DNA of 35,638 nucleotides from Deinococcales bacterium. GTDB taxonomy: Bacteria; Deinococcota; Deinococci; Deinococcales; Trueperaceae. Both the position numbers and the translations under genes were made by a program. The notes beneath the pieces are model-generated. The model ran no database searches. It saw nothing but the letters and a program-made list of their open reading frames with translations, and was not told where the DNA came from. Positions 1 to 7,802 of this stretch are shown one piece after another (position 1 is the first letter of the stretch; each line of letters opens with the position of its first letter). The stretch is from NCBI GenBank assembly GCA_012515535.1, contig JAAYYF010000151.1, forward strand, positions 1 through 35,638, written 5' to 3'.

Positions 1-1
1 C

Positions 2-1192
2 AGCCGCCTCGTGAACCGCGACCGCGCGCTCGAGCGCTTCCCCATGCTCAGGCACGAGGGCCTGCGCGGCGCCGTCGAGTACCACGACGGCCAGTTCGAC
101 GACGCCCGCATGAACGTGGCGCTGGTGCTGACGGCCGCCGAGCACGGCGCCACGGTGCTCAACTACGCCGTGGTCGAGGAGCTGATCAAGCTCGACGGGC
201 GCGTGCGCGGCGCCGTGGTGCGCGACGACCTCGCCGAGGCCTACGCTGGCCAGGAGCGCTACGAGGTGCGCGCCGACGTGGTGATCAACGCCACCGGGCC
301 GTTCGTGGACGCGGTGCGCCGCCTCGACGACCCCGACGCCCCCGACATCCTCAAGACCAGCTCGGGCATCCACGTCGTGCTGCCCGGGCGCTTCAGCCCG
401 CCCGACACCGGCCTGCTCATCCCCAGGACCGAGGACGGCCGCGTGCTGTTCCTGCTGCCGTGGCTGGGCCACACGCTGGTGGGCACCACCGACAACGCCG
501 CGCCGGTGGAGGCCGACCCGCAGGCGTCGAGCGCCGACGTGGCCTACATCCTCAGGCACGTGCGCCACTACTTCGACCTGCCGGTCGCGGAGAACGACGT
601 GCTGTCGGCCTGGTCGGGCCTGCGCCCGCTGGTGCAGCCCGAGGGGCTGGCGGCGGCGCAGCACGGCGGCAGCCGCGCCGCCGCCGCGGGCAGCACCTCG
701 CGCCTGTCGCGCGACCACACCGTGCTCGTGAGCGAGTCGGGGCTGGTGACCATCACCGGCGGCAAGTGGACCACCTACCGCAAGATGGCCGAGGACGCCG
801 TCGAGGTGGCCATCGCCGAGGGCGGCCTCGCGCCCAGCGGGCCCAGCGTCACCGCCAGCCTGCCGCTGGTCGGCGCCGCGGGCTACGTCGCGGGCGGCGA
901 GGAGGCGCTGGCGGAGCGCTACGGCCTCGACCCCGACGTGGCGCGCCACCTGCACCACGCCTACGGCGACCGCGCGCCGCAGGTGGCCGCCCTGGCGCAG
1001 GGCGGGCTGGGCGCGCGCCTGGTGGAGGGCCTGCCCTACCTCGAGGCGGAGGTCCGCTACGCCCGCGAGGTGGAGTTCGCCCAGACCTCCGACGACGTGC
1101 TGGAGCGCCGCACGCGCCTGGCGTTCCTCGACCGCCTGGCGGCGGAGACGGCGCGCGGGCGGGTGGAGGAGCTGCTCGAGCGGGTGCCGTGA
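2..1192 (+). CDS. glpD: Glycerol-3-phosphate dehydrogenase, 5' end cut by window edge
   Basis: FAD-dependent oxidation of glycerol-3-phosphate to dihydroxyacetone phosphate, normally at the inner face of the membrane with electrons passed to quinone. The frame is open back to base 2, so the gene starts outside the window; the GTG at 11 is not a credible start. Counting from that codon, the sequence shows the family block YHDGQFDDARMNVAL (24-38), the NATGPFVD segment (93-100), LLPWLGHTLVGTTD (148-161) and GGKWTTYRKMAEDAVE (250-265). A helical C-terminal domain of about 110 residues follows, as in DAO_C. About 140 N-terminal residues, including the FAD-binding GxGxxG, are missing compared with the usual 520-560 residues. 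It converges on the binding-protein gene and has no evident link to the pyrimidine genes. The family assignment is firm. Confidence 0.95.
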   Translation, partial: SRLVNRDRALERFPMLRHEGLRGAVEYHDGQFDDARMNVALVLTAAEHGATVLNYAVVEELIKLDGRVRGAVVRDDLAEAYAGQERYEVRADVVINATGPFVDAVRRLDDPDAPDILKTSSGIHVVLPGRFSPPDTGLLIPRTEDGRVLFLLPWLGHTLVGTTDNAAPVEADPQASSADVAYILRHVRHYFDLPVAENDVLSAWSGLRPLVQPEGLAAAQHGGSRAAAAGSTSRLSRDHTVLVSESGLVTITGGKWTTYRKMAEDAVEVAIAEGGLAPSGPSVTASLPLVGAAGYVAGGEEALAERYGLDPDVARHLHHAYGDRAPQVAALAQGGLGARLVEGLPYLEAEVRYAREVEFAQTSDDVLERRTRLAFLDRLAAETARGRVEELLERVP

Positions 1193-1219
1193 GGCGCACG
1201 CCGCTCCCCCTTAACGCAC

Positions 1220-1251
1220 GCCGCGCGGCGCCACCTTCGGCGCCGCGCGGC
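1220..1251. terminator. GC hairpin between convergent glpD and ABC binding-protein genes
   Basis: Perfect 13-bp inverted repeat (1220-1232 and 1239-1251) with a 6-base loop ACCTTC. It lies in the 87-bp gap between two convergent stop codons, 28 bases from each, so it can serve both strands. No T-tract follows on either side. It is therefore terminator-like by position and structure only. Confidence 0.6.
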
Positions 1252-1279
1252 TGCCTGTACCCGGTCGTCTAGCCTCTAG

Positions 1280-2326
1280 CTACTGCAAGGCGTCGTAGAC
1301 GCTCGGGTCCACCACCTGCTCCCAGGTGTAGGCGTTCTCGATGAGGCCCACGTCGACCAGCAGCGCGACGGAGCGCTCGAACGCCTCCTGGTTCAGGGCG
1401 CCCACCTGGGTGTCGGGGGCGGGCCTGACCAGCTTGGCGACCTCGGCCATCTGCCAGGTCTGGTGGATCAGGGGGCTCTGACGGCTGCCCGAGCCGGCGC
1501 AGGTGTCGCCGCAGTGCGCCAGCACGATCTGCACCGCCTCCTCCTGGTTCTCGATGGCGTACTCCCAGCCGCGGATGGTGGCGCGCAGGAAGCGCTCGGC
1601 CACCTCGCGCCCGCTGAGGCCCGAGCCCTTGAAGTCCTCGGTGGCGAGCGTCTGCGGCGTCGCGAAGATCGAGTCCTCCAGCAGGTCGGCGCCGATGCTG
1701 GCCGGGTCGAGGACGTTCAGCGTGTTCAGCTCGTAGCCGAGCCCCACGATCTGGTCGAGCTCGTTGTAGGTCATGGCGCTGGCGGCGTCGACCTCGTTGG
1801 GGAACACCAGCGAGGGGTCGAAGGCGTACACCACCGCGTCGATGTCGGGGTCGGTGACGGTGGGGTCGAGGTTGGAGGTGAAGCCGGCGGCGGAGAACAC
1901 CGCCTCGGCGGCGAACTCGTTGCCGAAGCCCCACACGCCCACGCGGCGGCCGGCCAGGTCGGCGATCTCCTCGATGCCCGAGTTGCCGAGCGCCACCAGG
2001 CGGTAGCCGGAGGTCTGGTAGACCTGCGCCAGGATCACGACCTCGAGGCCCTGGTCGCGCTGGGTGAGGATGTTCGCCACCCAGTCGGTGCCGAAGTCGG
2101 CGTTGCCCGACGCCACCGCCACGGTGGGGTTGACGTTGCCGCCGTCGAGGACCGTGACCTCGAGGCCCTCCTCGGCGTAGAAGCCCTTGTCCTGCGCCAC
2201 GAAGTAGCCGGCGAACTGCGCCTGCGGGAACCACTTCGACTGGAAGTTGACGGGGATCAGCTCCTGAGCCATCCCCACGGGCAGGAACACGAGCAGCGAG
2301 AGCACGGACAGCGCACTGCGTTTCAT
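1280..2326 (-). CDS. ABC transporter substrate-binding protein, NMT1/THI5-like
   Basis: Extracytoplasmic solute-binding protein of 348 residues, presumably delivering substrate to the two permeases encoded just upstream. Residues 1-20 form a signal peptide (MKRS, hydrophobic core, then A20/Q21). The NMT1/THI5 signature segment KWFPQAQFAG (31-40), continuing through YFVAQDKGFY, is clear; this family binds pyrimidine precursors, taurine/sulfonates and riboflavin-like ligands. Because the same operon encodes PreTA and dihydropyrimidinase, uracil, thymine or a dihydropyrimidine is the likeliest ligand, by inference. C272 and C276 in an HCGDTC motif could form a disulfide. The ATG start has an excellent AGGAGGT ribosome site at 2332-2338, five bases away. 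It is the last gene of the operon, 75 bases after permease 2, and ends facing a shared terminator hairpin. Confidence 0.9.
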   Translation of the reverse strand: MKRSALSVLSLLVFLPVGMAQELIPVNFQSKWFPQAQFAGYFVAQDKGFYAEEGLEVTVLDGGNVNPTVAVASGNADFGTDWVANILTQRDQGLEVVILAQVYQTSGYRLVALGNSGIEEIADLAGRRVGVWGFGNEFAAEAVFSAAGFTSNLDPTVTDPDIDAVVYAFDPSLVFPNEVDAASAMTYNELDQIVGLGYELNTLNVLDPASIGADLLEDSIFATPQTLATEDFKGSGLSGREVAERFLRATIRGWEYAIENQEEAVQIVLAHCGDTCAGSGSRQSPLIHQTWQMAEVAKLVRPAPDTQVGALNQEAFERSVALLVDVGLIENAYTWEQVVDPSVYDALQ

Positions 2327-2331
2327 CCATT

Positions 2332-2338
2332 ACCTCCT
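2332..2338 (-). promoter_or_regulatory. Strong ribosome binding site of the binding-protein gene
   Basis: On the minus strand this reads AGGAGGT, a full Shine-Dalgarno match five bases before the ATG. It is far stronger than the sites of the two permeases, which rely on stop/start coupling. This fits the usual need for many binding-protein molecules per transporter. Confidence 0.75.
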
Positions 2339-2401
2339 GGTTGCCTTACGGTCTGGTCGATCTGGCCGGTGACGCGCGGACCTCGAGCGGTGTTCACATG
2401 G

Positions 2402-3565
2402 TCATGACCCCCTGTTGGACGGATGCCAGCCCGTGAGCAGGCGCTCCAGCAACGAGACGACGGCGTAGATGCCCATCGAGATCAGGCTCGAGACGAGGAT
2501 GGCGGCGAACACCACGTCGAAGGCGCCGCGGTGGGCCGAGAGGCTGATGCGCTGCCCCAGGCCGTTGGGCGGGCCGGGGATGAGGAACTCGGCGACGATC
2601 ACGCTCACCACCCCCACCACCACCGCCACCTTCAGCGCCGTGAACAGGTACGGCAGGGCGTTGGGGAGGCGCAGGCGGAAGAACGCCTGCAGCGGGCTGG
2701 CGGCGTAGGAGCGCAGCAGCTCGAGCTTCAGCGGCTCGACGTTGGTGAGTCCCTGCACGGTGTTCAGCACCACCGGGAAGAACGCCACGATGACCACCAC
2801 CGCCGCCTTCGACTGCCAGTCGACGCCCAGCGCGCGCCCCAGCACCGGCGCCAGCCCCACGATGGGCACGGCGCCGAAGGCGGTGGCCAGCGGCAGGAAG
2901 CCGCGCTGCAGGAACGGCGTGAACGCCACGGCGGTGCCCACCAGGAAGCCGAACAGCAGCCCCACGCCCAGGCCGAACGCCACCTCGCGCACGAAGGTCA
3001 GGTAGGCGTCGGCCATCAGCACCGACCACGACGACACCAGCGCGGCGCCGATGTCGGAGACGCGCGGGAAGATCCCCTTGGGCACGCGGCTGCCCACCAC
3101 CAGCCCCTCCCAGGCGAGCAGCAGCAGGAACGCCACCGCCGCGGCCGGCAGCGCGCGCTGCAGGCGGTGCTGCCAGGCGGGGTCGTGGCCCTGCAGGTCG
3201 ATCACGCTCACGCGCGCGGTGGCCGCCACGGCCGCCAGCAGCGCGCCGCCCAGCACCGCCCAGTAGCCCCAGCCCGCGACGCTGGGCAGGGCGCGCTGCG
3301 CCAGCAGCGCCAGGAACGCCGCCGCCAGCGCGAACGGCGTGGCGGCCGGCACCACCCAGGCGCCGCCGTGCAGCGCCGGCAGCAGCGCCAGCGCCAGCAG
3401 CGCCGCCAGCGGCGCGGCCAAGGCGCCCGTGAGCCCCTCGCCGCCGGCGCCGAACGGGCCCAGCAGGCCCGCCAGCGCCACCAGCGCGGGCAGCGCCGCG
3501 GGCCAGAACGGTCGCAGCCGCAGCAGCCCCGGCCGCGCCGGGGCGCGCTCCTGGGCGCCGATCAT
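2402..3565 (-). CDS. ABC transporter permease 2, SsuC/TauC-like core with extra N-terminal helices
   Basis: Inner-membrane subunit of 387 residues. The core from about residue 138 to the end resembles the usual 250-residue SsuC/TauC/ThiX-type permease. It has about six helices and a cytoplasmic EAA-type loop (NVEPLKLELLRSYAASP, 275-291) that should contact the ATPase. Residues 1-137 are an added block with about four hydrophobic helices (about 20-37, 47-64, 72-90, 98-116) that the family normally lacks. The ATG start overlaps the stop of permease 1 as ATGA (3562-3565), so translation is probably coupled. The same frame stays open far upstream, antisense-like, through permease 1, but the ATGA overlap and the loss of membrane-protein character upstream place the start here. 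Its EAA loop closely matches that of permease 1 (SYAASP in both), so the two probably form a heterodimer. Confidence 0.88.
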   Translation of the reverse strand: MIGAQERAPARPGLLRLRPFWPAALPALVALAGLLGPFGAGGEGLTGALAAPLAALLALALLPALHGGAWVVPAATPFALAAAFLALLAQRALPSVAGWGYWAVLGGALLAAVAATARVSVIDLQGHDPAWQHRLQRALPAAAVAFLLLLAWEGLVVGSRVPKGIFPRVSDIGAALVSSWSVLMADAYLTFVREVAFGLGVGLLFGFLVGTAVAFTPFLQRGFLPLATAFGAVPIVGLAPVLGRALGVDWQSKAAVVVIVAFFPVVLNTVQGLTNVEPLKLELLRSYAASPLQAFFRLRLPNALPYLFTALKVAVVVGVVSVIVAEFLIPGPPNGLGQRISLSAHRGAFDVVFAAILVSSLISMGIYAVVSLLERLLTGWHPSNRGS

Positions 3566-5514
3566 CGCCGCTCCCAGGGGGCGATCAGGCGCTGCGCCAG
3601 CCCCACCAGCGCCACCAGCCCGATGCCCAGCGCCGCCGAGATCAGCAGCAGGATCCACACGTCGGCCACGTTGCCGGCCTGCACCTGGCCCACGATGGCG
3701 TAGCCGAGGCCGAAGCGGTTGTTCGACTCCGTCTCGGCCACCAGCGCCCCCACCAGCGCCGCGGCGGCGCCGAGCTTGAGGCTGGTGAAGAAGAACGGCA
3801 CCGCCGCCGGGAAGCGCACCTTCCAGAACACCTCCACCGGGGAGGCGGCGTAGCTCTTCATCAGGTCGAGGGCCAGCGGGTCGACGGAGCGCAGGCCCGT
3901 GACCGTGCCCACCGTGACCGGGAAGAAGGCGATGTAGGCGCCGATCAGCGTGGCGGGCACCAGGCTGGCCTGCACCGTCACGCCCACGTTGCCGAGCAGG
4001 AGCAGCAGCACCGGCACCAGCGCGATGATCGGCACCGTCTGCGAGGCGATCACCCACGGCAGCAGCGCGCGCTCGGCGGGCCGCACGGCCACGAACACCA
4101 CCGCCAGCAGCACCCCCAGCAGCGCCCCCACCGCCAGCGCCAGCAGCGTGCCGCCCGCCGTGTACAGCGTGGCGCGCACCACGTTGCGCGCGTCGGCGAG
4201 CGGGTAGGCGGTGAGGAACGGCCCCAGGCGCTGCGCGATCCAGTGCGGGAACGGCATGGGGTGCTGCGGCATGCTCAGGAAGCAGTCGAGCGCGGTGGCG
4301 CCGCAGGCGGGCCGGTCGTAGTAGGTGTACGATGCCGCCCACAGGCGCTGTCCCGGCTGCGGCGCCACCGCCAGCGTCACCACGCCCGCGGCGGGGTCGC
4401 TGACCAGGTAGTCGGGGTACTGGCGCAGCTGCGCGTTGCGCGTCGGGGGGCGCGCGAACGTCACCTGCGCGCCATCGCGCTCGTAGTCGACGCCCTCGAC
4501 CGCCTCGCGCCCGTCGACCGTGACCACGCCGCGCGCGCCCGCGAAGGTGAAGGTGCGGGTGGCGCCGTCGACGCGCTCGCGCGGGCGCTCGGCGGCCGAG
4601 GAGAGCTCGCGGTCGTCGAGCATCAGGCGCCGCGCGGGGTCGTTCTCCACCAGCGGCACGTGCTGCAGCTCGAAGGTGCGGTTGACGCCGTCGACGGCGC
4701 CCACCAGCAGCTCCGCGAGCGCCAGGCCGCTGGCGGCGCGGGGCGGGACGGGGCTGGGCTGCGCCAACGCCACCGTGCCGCTGGCGGCGTCGACCACGGC
4801 GTAGTCGGCGGTGAGGCGCCGCACCGGGGCGTTGAAGGGCGGCGGGGCGGCCAGCGTCACGCGCTGGCCGTCGGCCTCGAAGCCCGCCCCCTCGAGCACC
4901 AGCCGCTCGCCTACCAGCACCGGCCCCTCGCCGAGCGGGAAGGTGAAGGCGACGGTCACGCCGTCGGCGCGCTCGGCGGCGTCGACGACGCCCGCCTCCA
5001 GCAGCCGGCCGCCCAGGTAGAGCGGCCGGCCCGCCTCGGCGGGGTCGGCGAAGCGGAACAGGTGGCCGGCGGCGCCCGGCGCCAGCCCCTCGTCGAGCGG
5101 CCCCGCGAGCTCCGCGCCCCAGGTCAAGAGCGGGCCCGCCACCGCGCCCTCCAGCACCAGCTCGCCGCCGTCGAAGCCGAAGGGGGCCGCGAGCGGCGCC
5201 CCGTCCTTCACGAGCACCAGGCGCTCGGGGGCGCCGGCGGCCGCCTCCAGCTCGGCGGCGCCGCCGAACGTCAGCCGGGCGCCGGGCGCGGCGCCGGCCG
5301 CGGGGTCGTCGGGCACCGCCGCCAGCGGGTGGGCGGCGGTGGTGGTCACGAGCCAGTTGGCGAGGTTCTCCATGCGCTTGCGTGCCAGCGGCAGGCCGAG
5401 CCACAGCGCCACCGGGTACATGAGCGCCACCCCCAGCGCCAGCACCGTGAGCACGGGCAGCGCGCGCCCGAGGCGCGCCCGCGCCCCGCCGGCGTCGGCG
5501 GCGCCCAGCGCCAC
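3562..5514 (-). CDS. ABC transporter permease 1 with about 400-residue beta-repeat insertion
   Basis: A 650-residue membrane subunit, more than twice the usual size of the SsuC/TauC family. Helix 1 is at about 17-38. The normal permease core resumes at about 441 (DARNVVRATLYTAGG) and includes an EAA-type loop at 543-580 (SVDPLALDLMKSYAASP). Between them lie roughly 400 residues with no helix-length hydrophobic stretch. This region has repeated beta-type modules: DGVTVAFTF (184-192), VDGVNRTFEL (274-283) and VDGATRTFTF (315-324). The last leads into VTVDGREAVEGVDYERDGAQ (331-350) and VTFARPP (351-357). By analogy with the family, helix 1 runs outward, so the insertion should be extracytoplasmic. 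C404 and C411 lie at its end. GTG start, one base after the ATPase stop; overlaps permease 2 by four bases. The permease assignment is firm; the role of the insertion is unknown. Confidence 0.85.
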   Translation of the reverse strand: MALGAADAGGARARLGRALPVLTVLALGVALMYPVALWLGLPLARKRMENLANWLVTTTAAHPLAAVPDDPAAGAAPGARLTFGGAAELEAAAGAPERLVLVKDGAPLAAPFGFDGGELVLEGAVAGPLLTWGAELAGPLDEGLAPGAAGHLFRFADPAEAGRPLYLGGRLLEAGVVDAAERADGVTVAFTFPLGEGPVLVGERLVLEGAGFEADGQRVTLAAPPPFNAPVRRLTADYAVVDAASGTVALAQPSPVPPRAASGLALAELLVGAVDGVNRTFELQHVPLVENDPARRLMLDDRELSSAAERPRERVDGATRTFTFAGARGVVTVDGREAVEGVDYERDGAQVTFARPPTRNAQLRQYPDYLVSDPAAGVVTLAVAPQPGQRLWAASYTYYDRPACGATALDCFLSMPQHPMPFPHWIAQRLGPFLTAYPLADARNVVRATLYTAGGTLLALAVGALLGVLLAVVFVAVRPAERALLPWVIASQTVPIIALVPVLLLLLGNVGVTVQASLVPATLIGAYIAFFPVTVGTVTGLRSVDPLALDLMKSYAASPVEVFWKVRFPAAVPFFFTSLKLGAAAALVGALVAETESNNRFGLGYAIVGQVQAGNVADVWILLLISAALGIGLVALVGLAQRLIAPWERR

Positions 5515-5515
5515 C

Positions 5516-6352
5516 TCAGTACCCGGCCTTCGCCAACCGCGGCTCGGCGGGCGGGCCGGCGGCGGCCTGCGGCCCCAGCTGGCCCACGCGCAGCGCCTCG
5601 CGCACGCGGGTGGTGAGCTCGAAGAAGCGCTCCGACTCGCGCGTCTCGGCGTCGCGCGGGTAAGGCAGGTCGACGTCGATCACCTCGCGGATGCGCCCGG
5701 GGCGCGCCGTCATCACCACCACCTGCGAGCTCAGGAACACCGCCTCGGCGATCGAGTGGGTCACGAACACCACCGTCTTGCGCGTCTCCTGCCAGATGCG
5801 CAGCAGCTCGAGGTTCATGGCCTCGCGCGTGATCTCGTCGAGGGCGCCGAACGGCTCGTCCATCAGCAGGATCTTGGGGTCGATGGCCAGCGCCCGCGCG
5901 ATCGACACGCGCTGCTGCATGCCGCCCGACAGCTGCCAGGGGTAGGAGCGGTGGAACGACTCGAGGCCCACCATGGCCAGCAGGCGCTCGGCGCGCGCCC
6001 GCCGCTCGGCGCGCGGCACGCCCATGATCTCGAGGGGCAGCATCACGTTGGCCAGCACGCTGCGCCACTCGTAGAGCGCCGGCGCCTGGAACACGTAGCC
6101 GTACTCGCGCGCCTCGCGCGCCTCGCGCGGGGCGCGGCCGGCCACGCGGATGCGCCCCTCGGTGGGCTCGATGAGGTCGGCGATGAGGCGCATCAGCGTC
6201 GTCTTGCCGCAGCCCGAGGGCCCGATGAGGCTGACGAACTGCCCGCCCTGGATGGTGAGGTCGGCGTCCTGCAGCGCCACCGCCTCGGCCTTGCCGACGA
6301 CGAAGCGCTTGCTGACGCCCGCCACCTCGATCATCGCGGGGCTCTCGCTCAT
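5516..6352 (-). CDS. ABC transporter ATP-binding protein, nitrate/sulfonate/pyrimidine type
   Basis: Cytoplasmic ATPase subunit (278 residues) that powers the two adjacent permeases. All motifs are intact: Walker A GPSGCGKTT (44-52), Q-loop Q89 (YVFQAPAL), signature LSGGM (141-145), Walker B ILLMDEP (161-167), D-loop ALD (170-172) and switch His199 (FVTHS). The sequence resembles SsuB/TauB/ThiZ proteins. About 30 residues at the C terminus (after VGQLGPQ) are Ala/Pro-rich and look disordered. It starts four bases after the dihydropyrimidinase stop and ends one base before the GTG of permease 1, so it is part of the same message. M7 is a possible alternative start. Confidence 0.92.
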   Translation of the reverse strand: MSESPAMIEVAGVSKRFVVGKAEAVALQDADLTIQGGQFVSLIGPSGCGKTTLMRLIADLIEPTEGRIRVAGRAPREAREAREYGYVFQAPALYEWRSVLANVMLPLEIMGVPRAERRARAERLLAMVGLESFHRSYPWQLSGGMQQRVSIARALAIDPKILLMDEPFGALDEITREAMNLELLRIWQETRKTVVFVTHSIAEAVFLSSQVVVMTARPGRIREVIDVDLPYPRDAETRESERFFELTTRVREALRVGQLGPQAAAGPPAEPRLAKAGY

Positions 6353-6356
6353 CGGG

Positions 6357-7769
6357 TCAACCAGCCACCGCTTCGCGCGCGCCCTCGTGGGCGCTGGCCG
6401 GCTCGCGGCGCAGCAGGCGGCCGCGCCCGGGGTCGCCGACGAACTCGCCGTCCCGCACGGCCACCTGGCCGCGCACCGTGACGACGCTGGGGCGCCCGTC
6501 GATCTCGACGCCCTCGAAGCCCGAGTAGTCGACGTTCATGGCCTGCGTCTCGGCGCTGATGGCGCCGCGGTAGTGGGGGTCGTAGACCACGATGTCGGCG
6601 TCGGCGCCCACCGCGATCACGCCCTTCCGCGGGTAGAGGCCGAACAGCTGCGCGGCGCGCGTGCTGGCGGCGCTCACGAAGCGCTCGAGGCTCAGGCGTC
6701 CGCGGCTCACCCCGTAGGTGTAGAGCAGGTTCACGCGGTCCTCGATGGTGGGGATGCCGTTGGGGATCTTGGTGAAGTCGCCGCGCCCCATCTCCTTCTG
6801 GCCCTTGAAGTCGAAGGGCGCGTGGTCGGTGGCCACCGTGTCGATGACGCCGGCGGCCAGCGCGTTCCACAGCGGCGCCTGGTTGCGCCTGTCGCGCAGC
6901 GGCGGCGACATCACGTACTTGGCGCCCTCGAAGCCGGGGCGCTCGGCGTAGCTCTTGTCCAGCAGCAGGTGCGGCACCACCACCTCGATGGCGAGGTCGA
7001 CGCCGCGCCGCTTGGCCGCCAGCGCCGCCTCCAGCGCCGGCTCGCAGCTCAGGTGCACCACGTAACCCTTGGCGCCGGTGAGCTCCACGAAGGTGGCGAA
7101 GTGCGCGGTGCCGTCGGCCTCGACGCGCTCGGGGCGCGAGGGCTCGTGCCACTCGGGGCCGCCCTTGCCCTCGGCCAGCAGGCGCTGCTGCAGCTGCGCC
7201 ACCAGCTCGTCGTTCTCGCAGTGCGCCGCCACCGTCACGCCGAGCTCCTTGGCGAGCGTGAGGGTGCGGAACAGCTCGGCGTCGGTGACGCCGAAGAAGC
7301 CCTTGTAGGCCAGGAACACCTTGAACGACGTCATGCCCTCGGCCACCAGCTCGCGCAGCACCGCCTCGGTCTGGTCGTCGTAGCGCGTGACGCCGATGTG
7401 GAAGCTGTAGTCGCAGGCGCTGTTGCCCTCGGCCAACGCCGTCCAGTTGCGGTAGCCGGCCATCAGGTCCTCGTTGCGCGAGGGCGCCATCATCTCGATG
7501 TAGGTGGTGGTGCCGCCCACCAGCGCCGCCTGGCTGCCGGTGGTGTGGGTGTCCTTGGTGAAGGTGCCCATGAACGGCAGGTGGATGTGCACGTGCGGGT
7601 CGATGAAGCCGGGGAAGACGTACTTGCCCGTGGCGTCGATGACCTCGGTGCCGGGCGGCGCCTCCAGGTCCTTGCCGATGCGGGAGATGGTCTCCCCCTC
7701 CACGTAGACGTCGGCCACCATGCGGCTGCCGGCGTTGACGATCTCGCCGTTCCTGATGAGCAGGCTCAC
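6357..7769 (-). CDS. hydA: Dihydropyrimidinase (D-hydantoinase family)
   Basis: Zinc amidohydrolase that opens 5,6-dihydrouracil or dihydrothymine to N-carbamoyl-beta-alanine or its methyl homologue, in the cytoplasm. The 470 residues carry the full metal site: H59/H61 (DPHVH), carboxylated Lys K150 (TSFKVFLAY), H183, H239 and D315 (ATDHAPF). Y155, S288 in MSPPLRD and N337 in the IPNGIP motif are substrate-contact residues typical of dihydropyrimidinases. The ring-reducing enzymes PreA and PreT lie just upstream, which favours dihydropyrimidinase over allantoinase or a general hydantoinase. GTG start with AGGAG at 7774-7778, four bases upstream. It follows preA after 33 bases and precedes the ABC ATPase by four. 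The gene is often named hydA, dht or pydB. Confidence 0.93.
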   Translation of the reverse strand: MSLLIRNGEIVNAGSRMVADVYVEGETISRIGKDLEAPPGTEVIDATGKYVFPGFIDPHVHIHLPFMGTFTKDTHTTGSQAALVGGTTTYIEMMAPSRNEDLMAGYRNWTALAEGNSACDYSFHIGVTRYDDQTEAVLRELVAEGMTSFKVFLAYKGFFGVTDAELFRTLTLAKELGVTVAAHCENDELVAQLQQRLLAEGKGGPEWHEPSRPERVEADGTAHFATFVELTGAKGYVVHLSCEPALEAALAAKRRGVDLAIEVVVPHLLLDKSYAERPGFEGAKYVMSPPLRDRRNQAPLWNALAAGVIDTVATDHAPFDFKGQKEMGRGDFTKIPNGIPTIEDRVNLLYTYGVSRGRLSLERFVSAASTRAAQLFGLYPRKGVIAVGADADIVVYDPHYRGAISAETQAMNVDYSGFEGVEIDGRPSVVTVRGQVAVRDGEFVGDPGRGRLLRREPASAHEGAREAVAG

Positions 7770-7802
7770 GATGCTCCTCTCGGGGCGGCGCGCGGGGCGC
7801 GC

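Noticed and set aside
2402-5404. 1000-residue leftward open frame covering both permeases
   Set aside because: Only the part from ATG 3565 has permease sequence and membrane helices; upstream it is an Arg/Gly/Ala-rich shadow of permease 1, and the ATGA overlap marks the true start.
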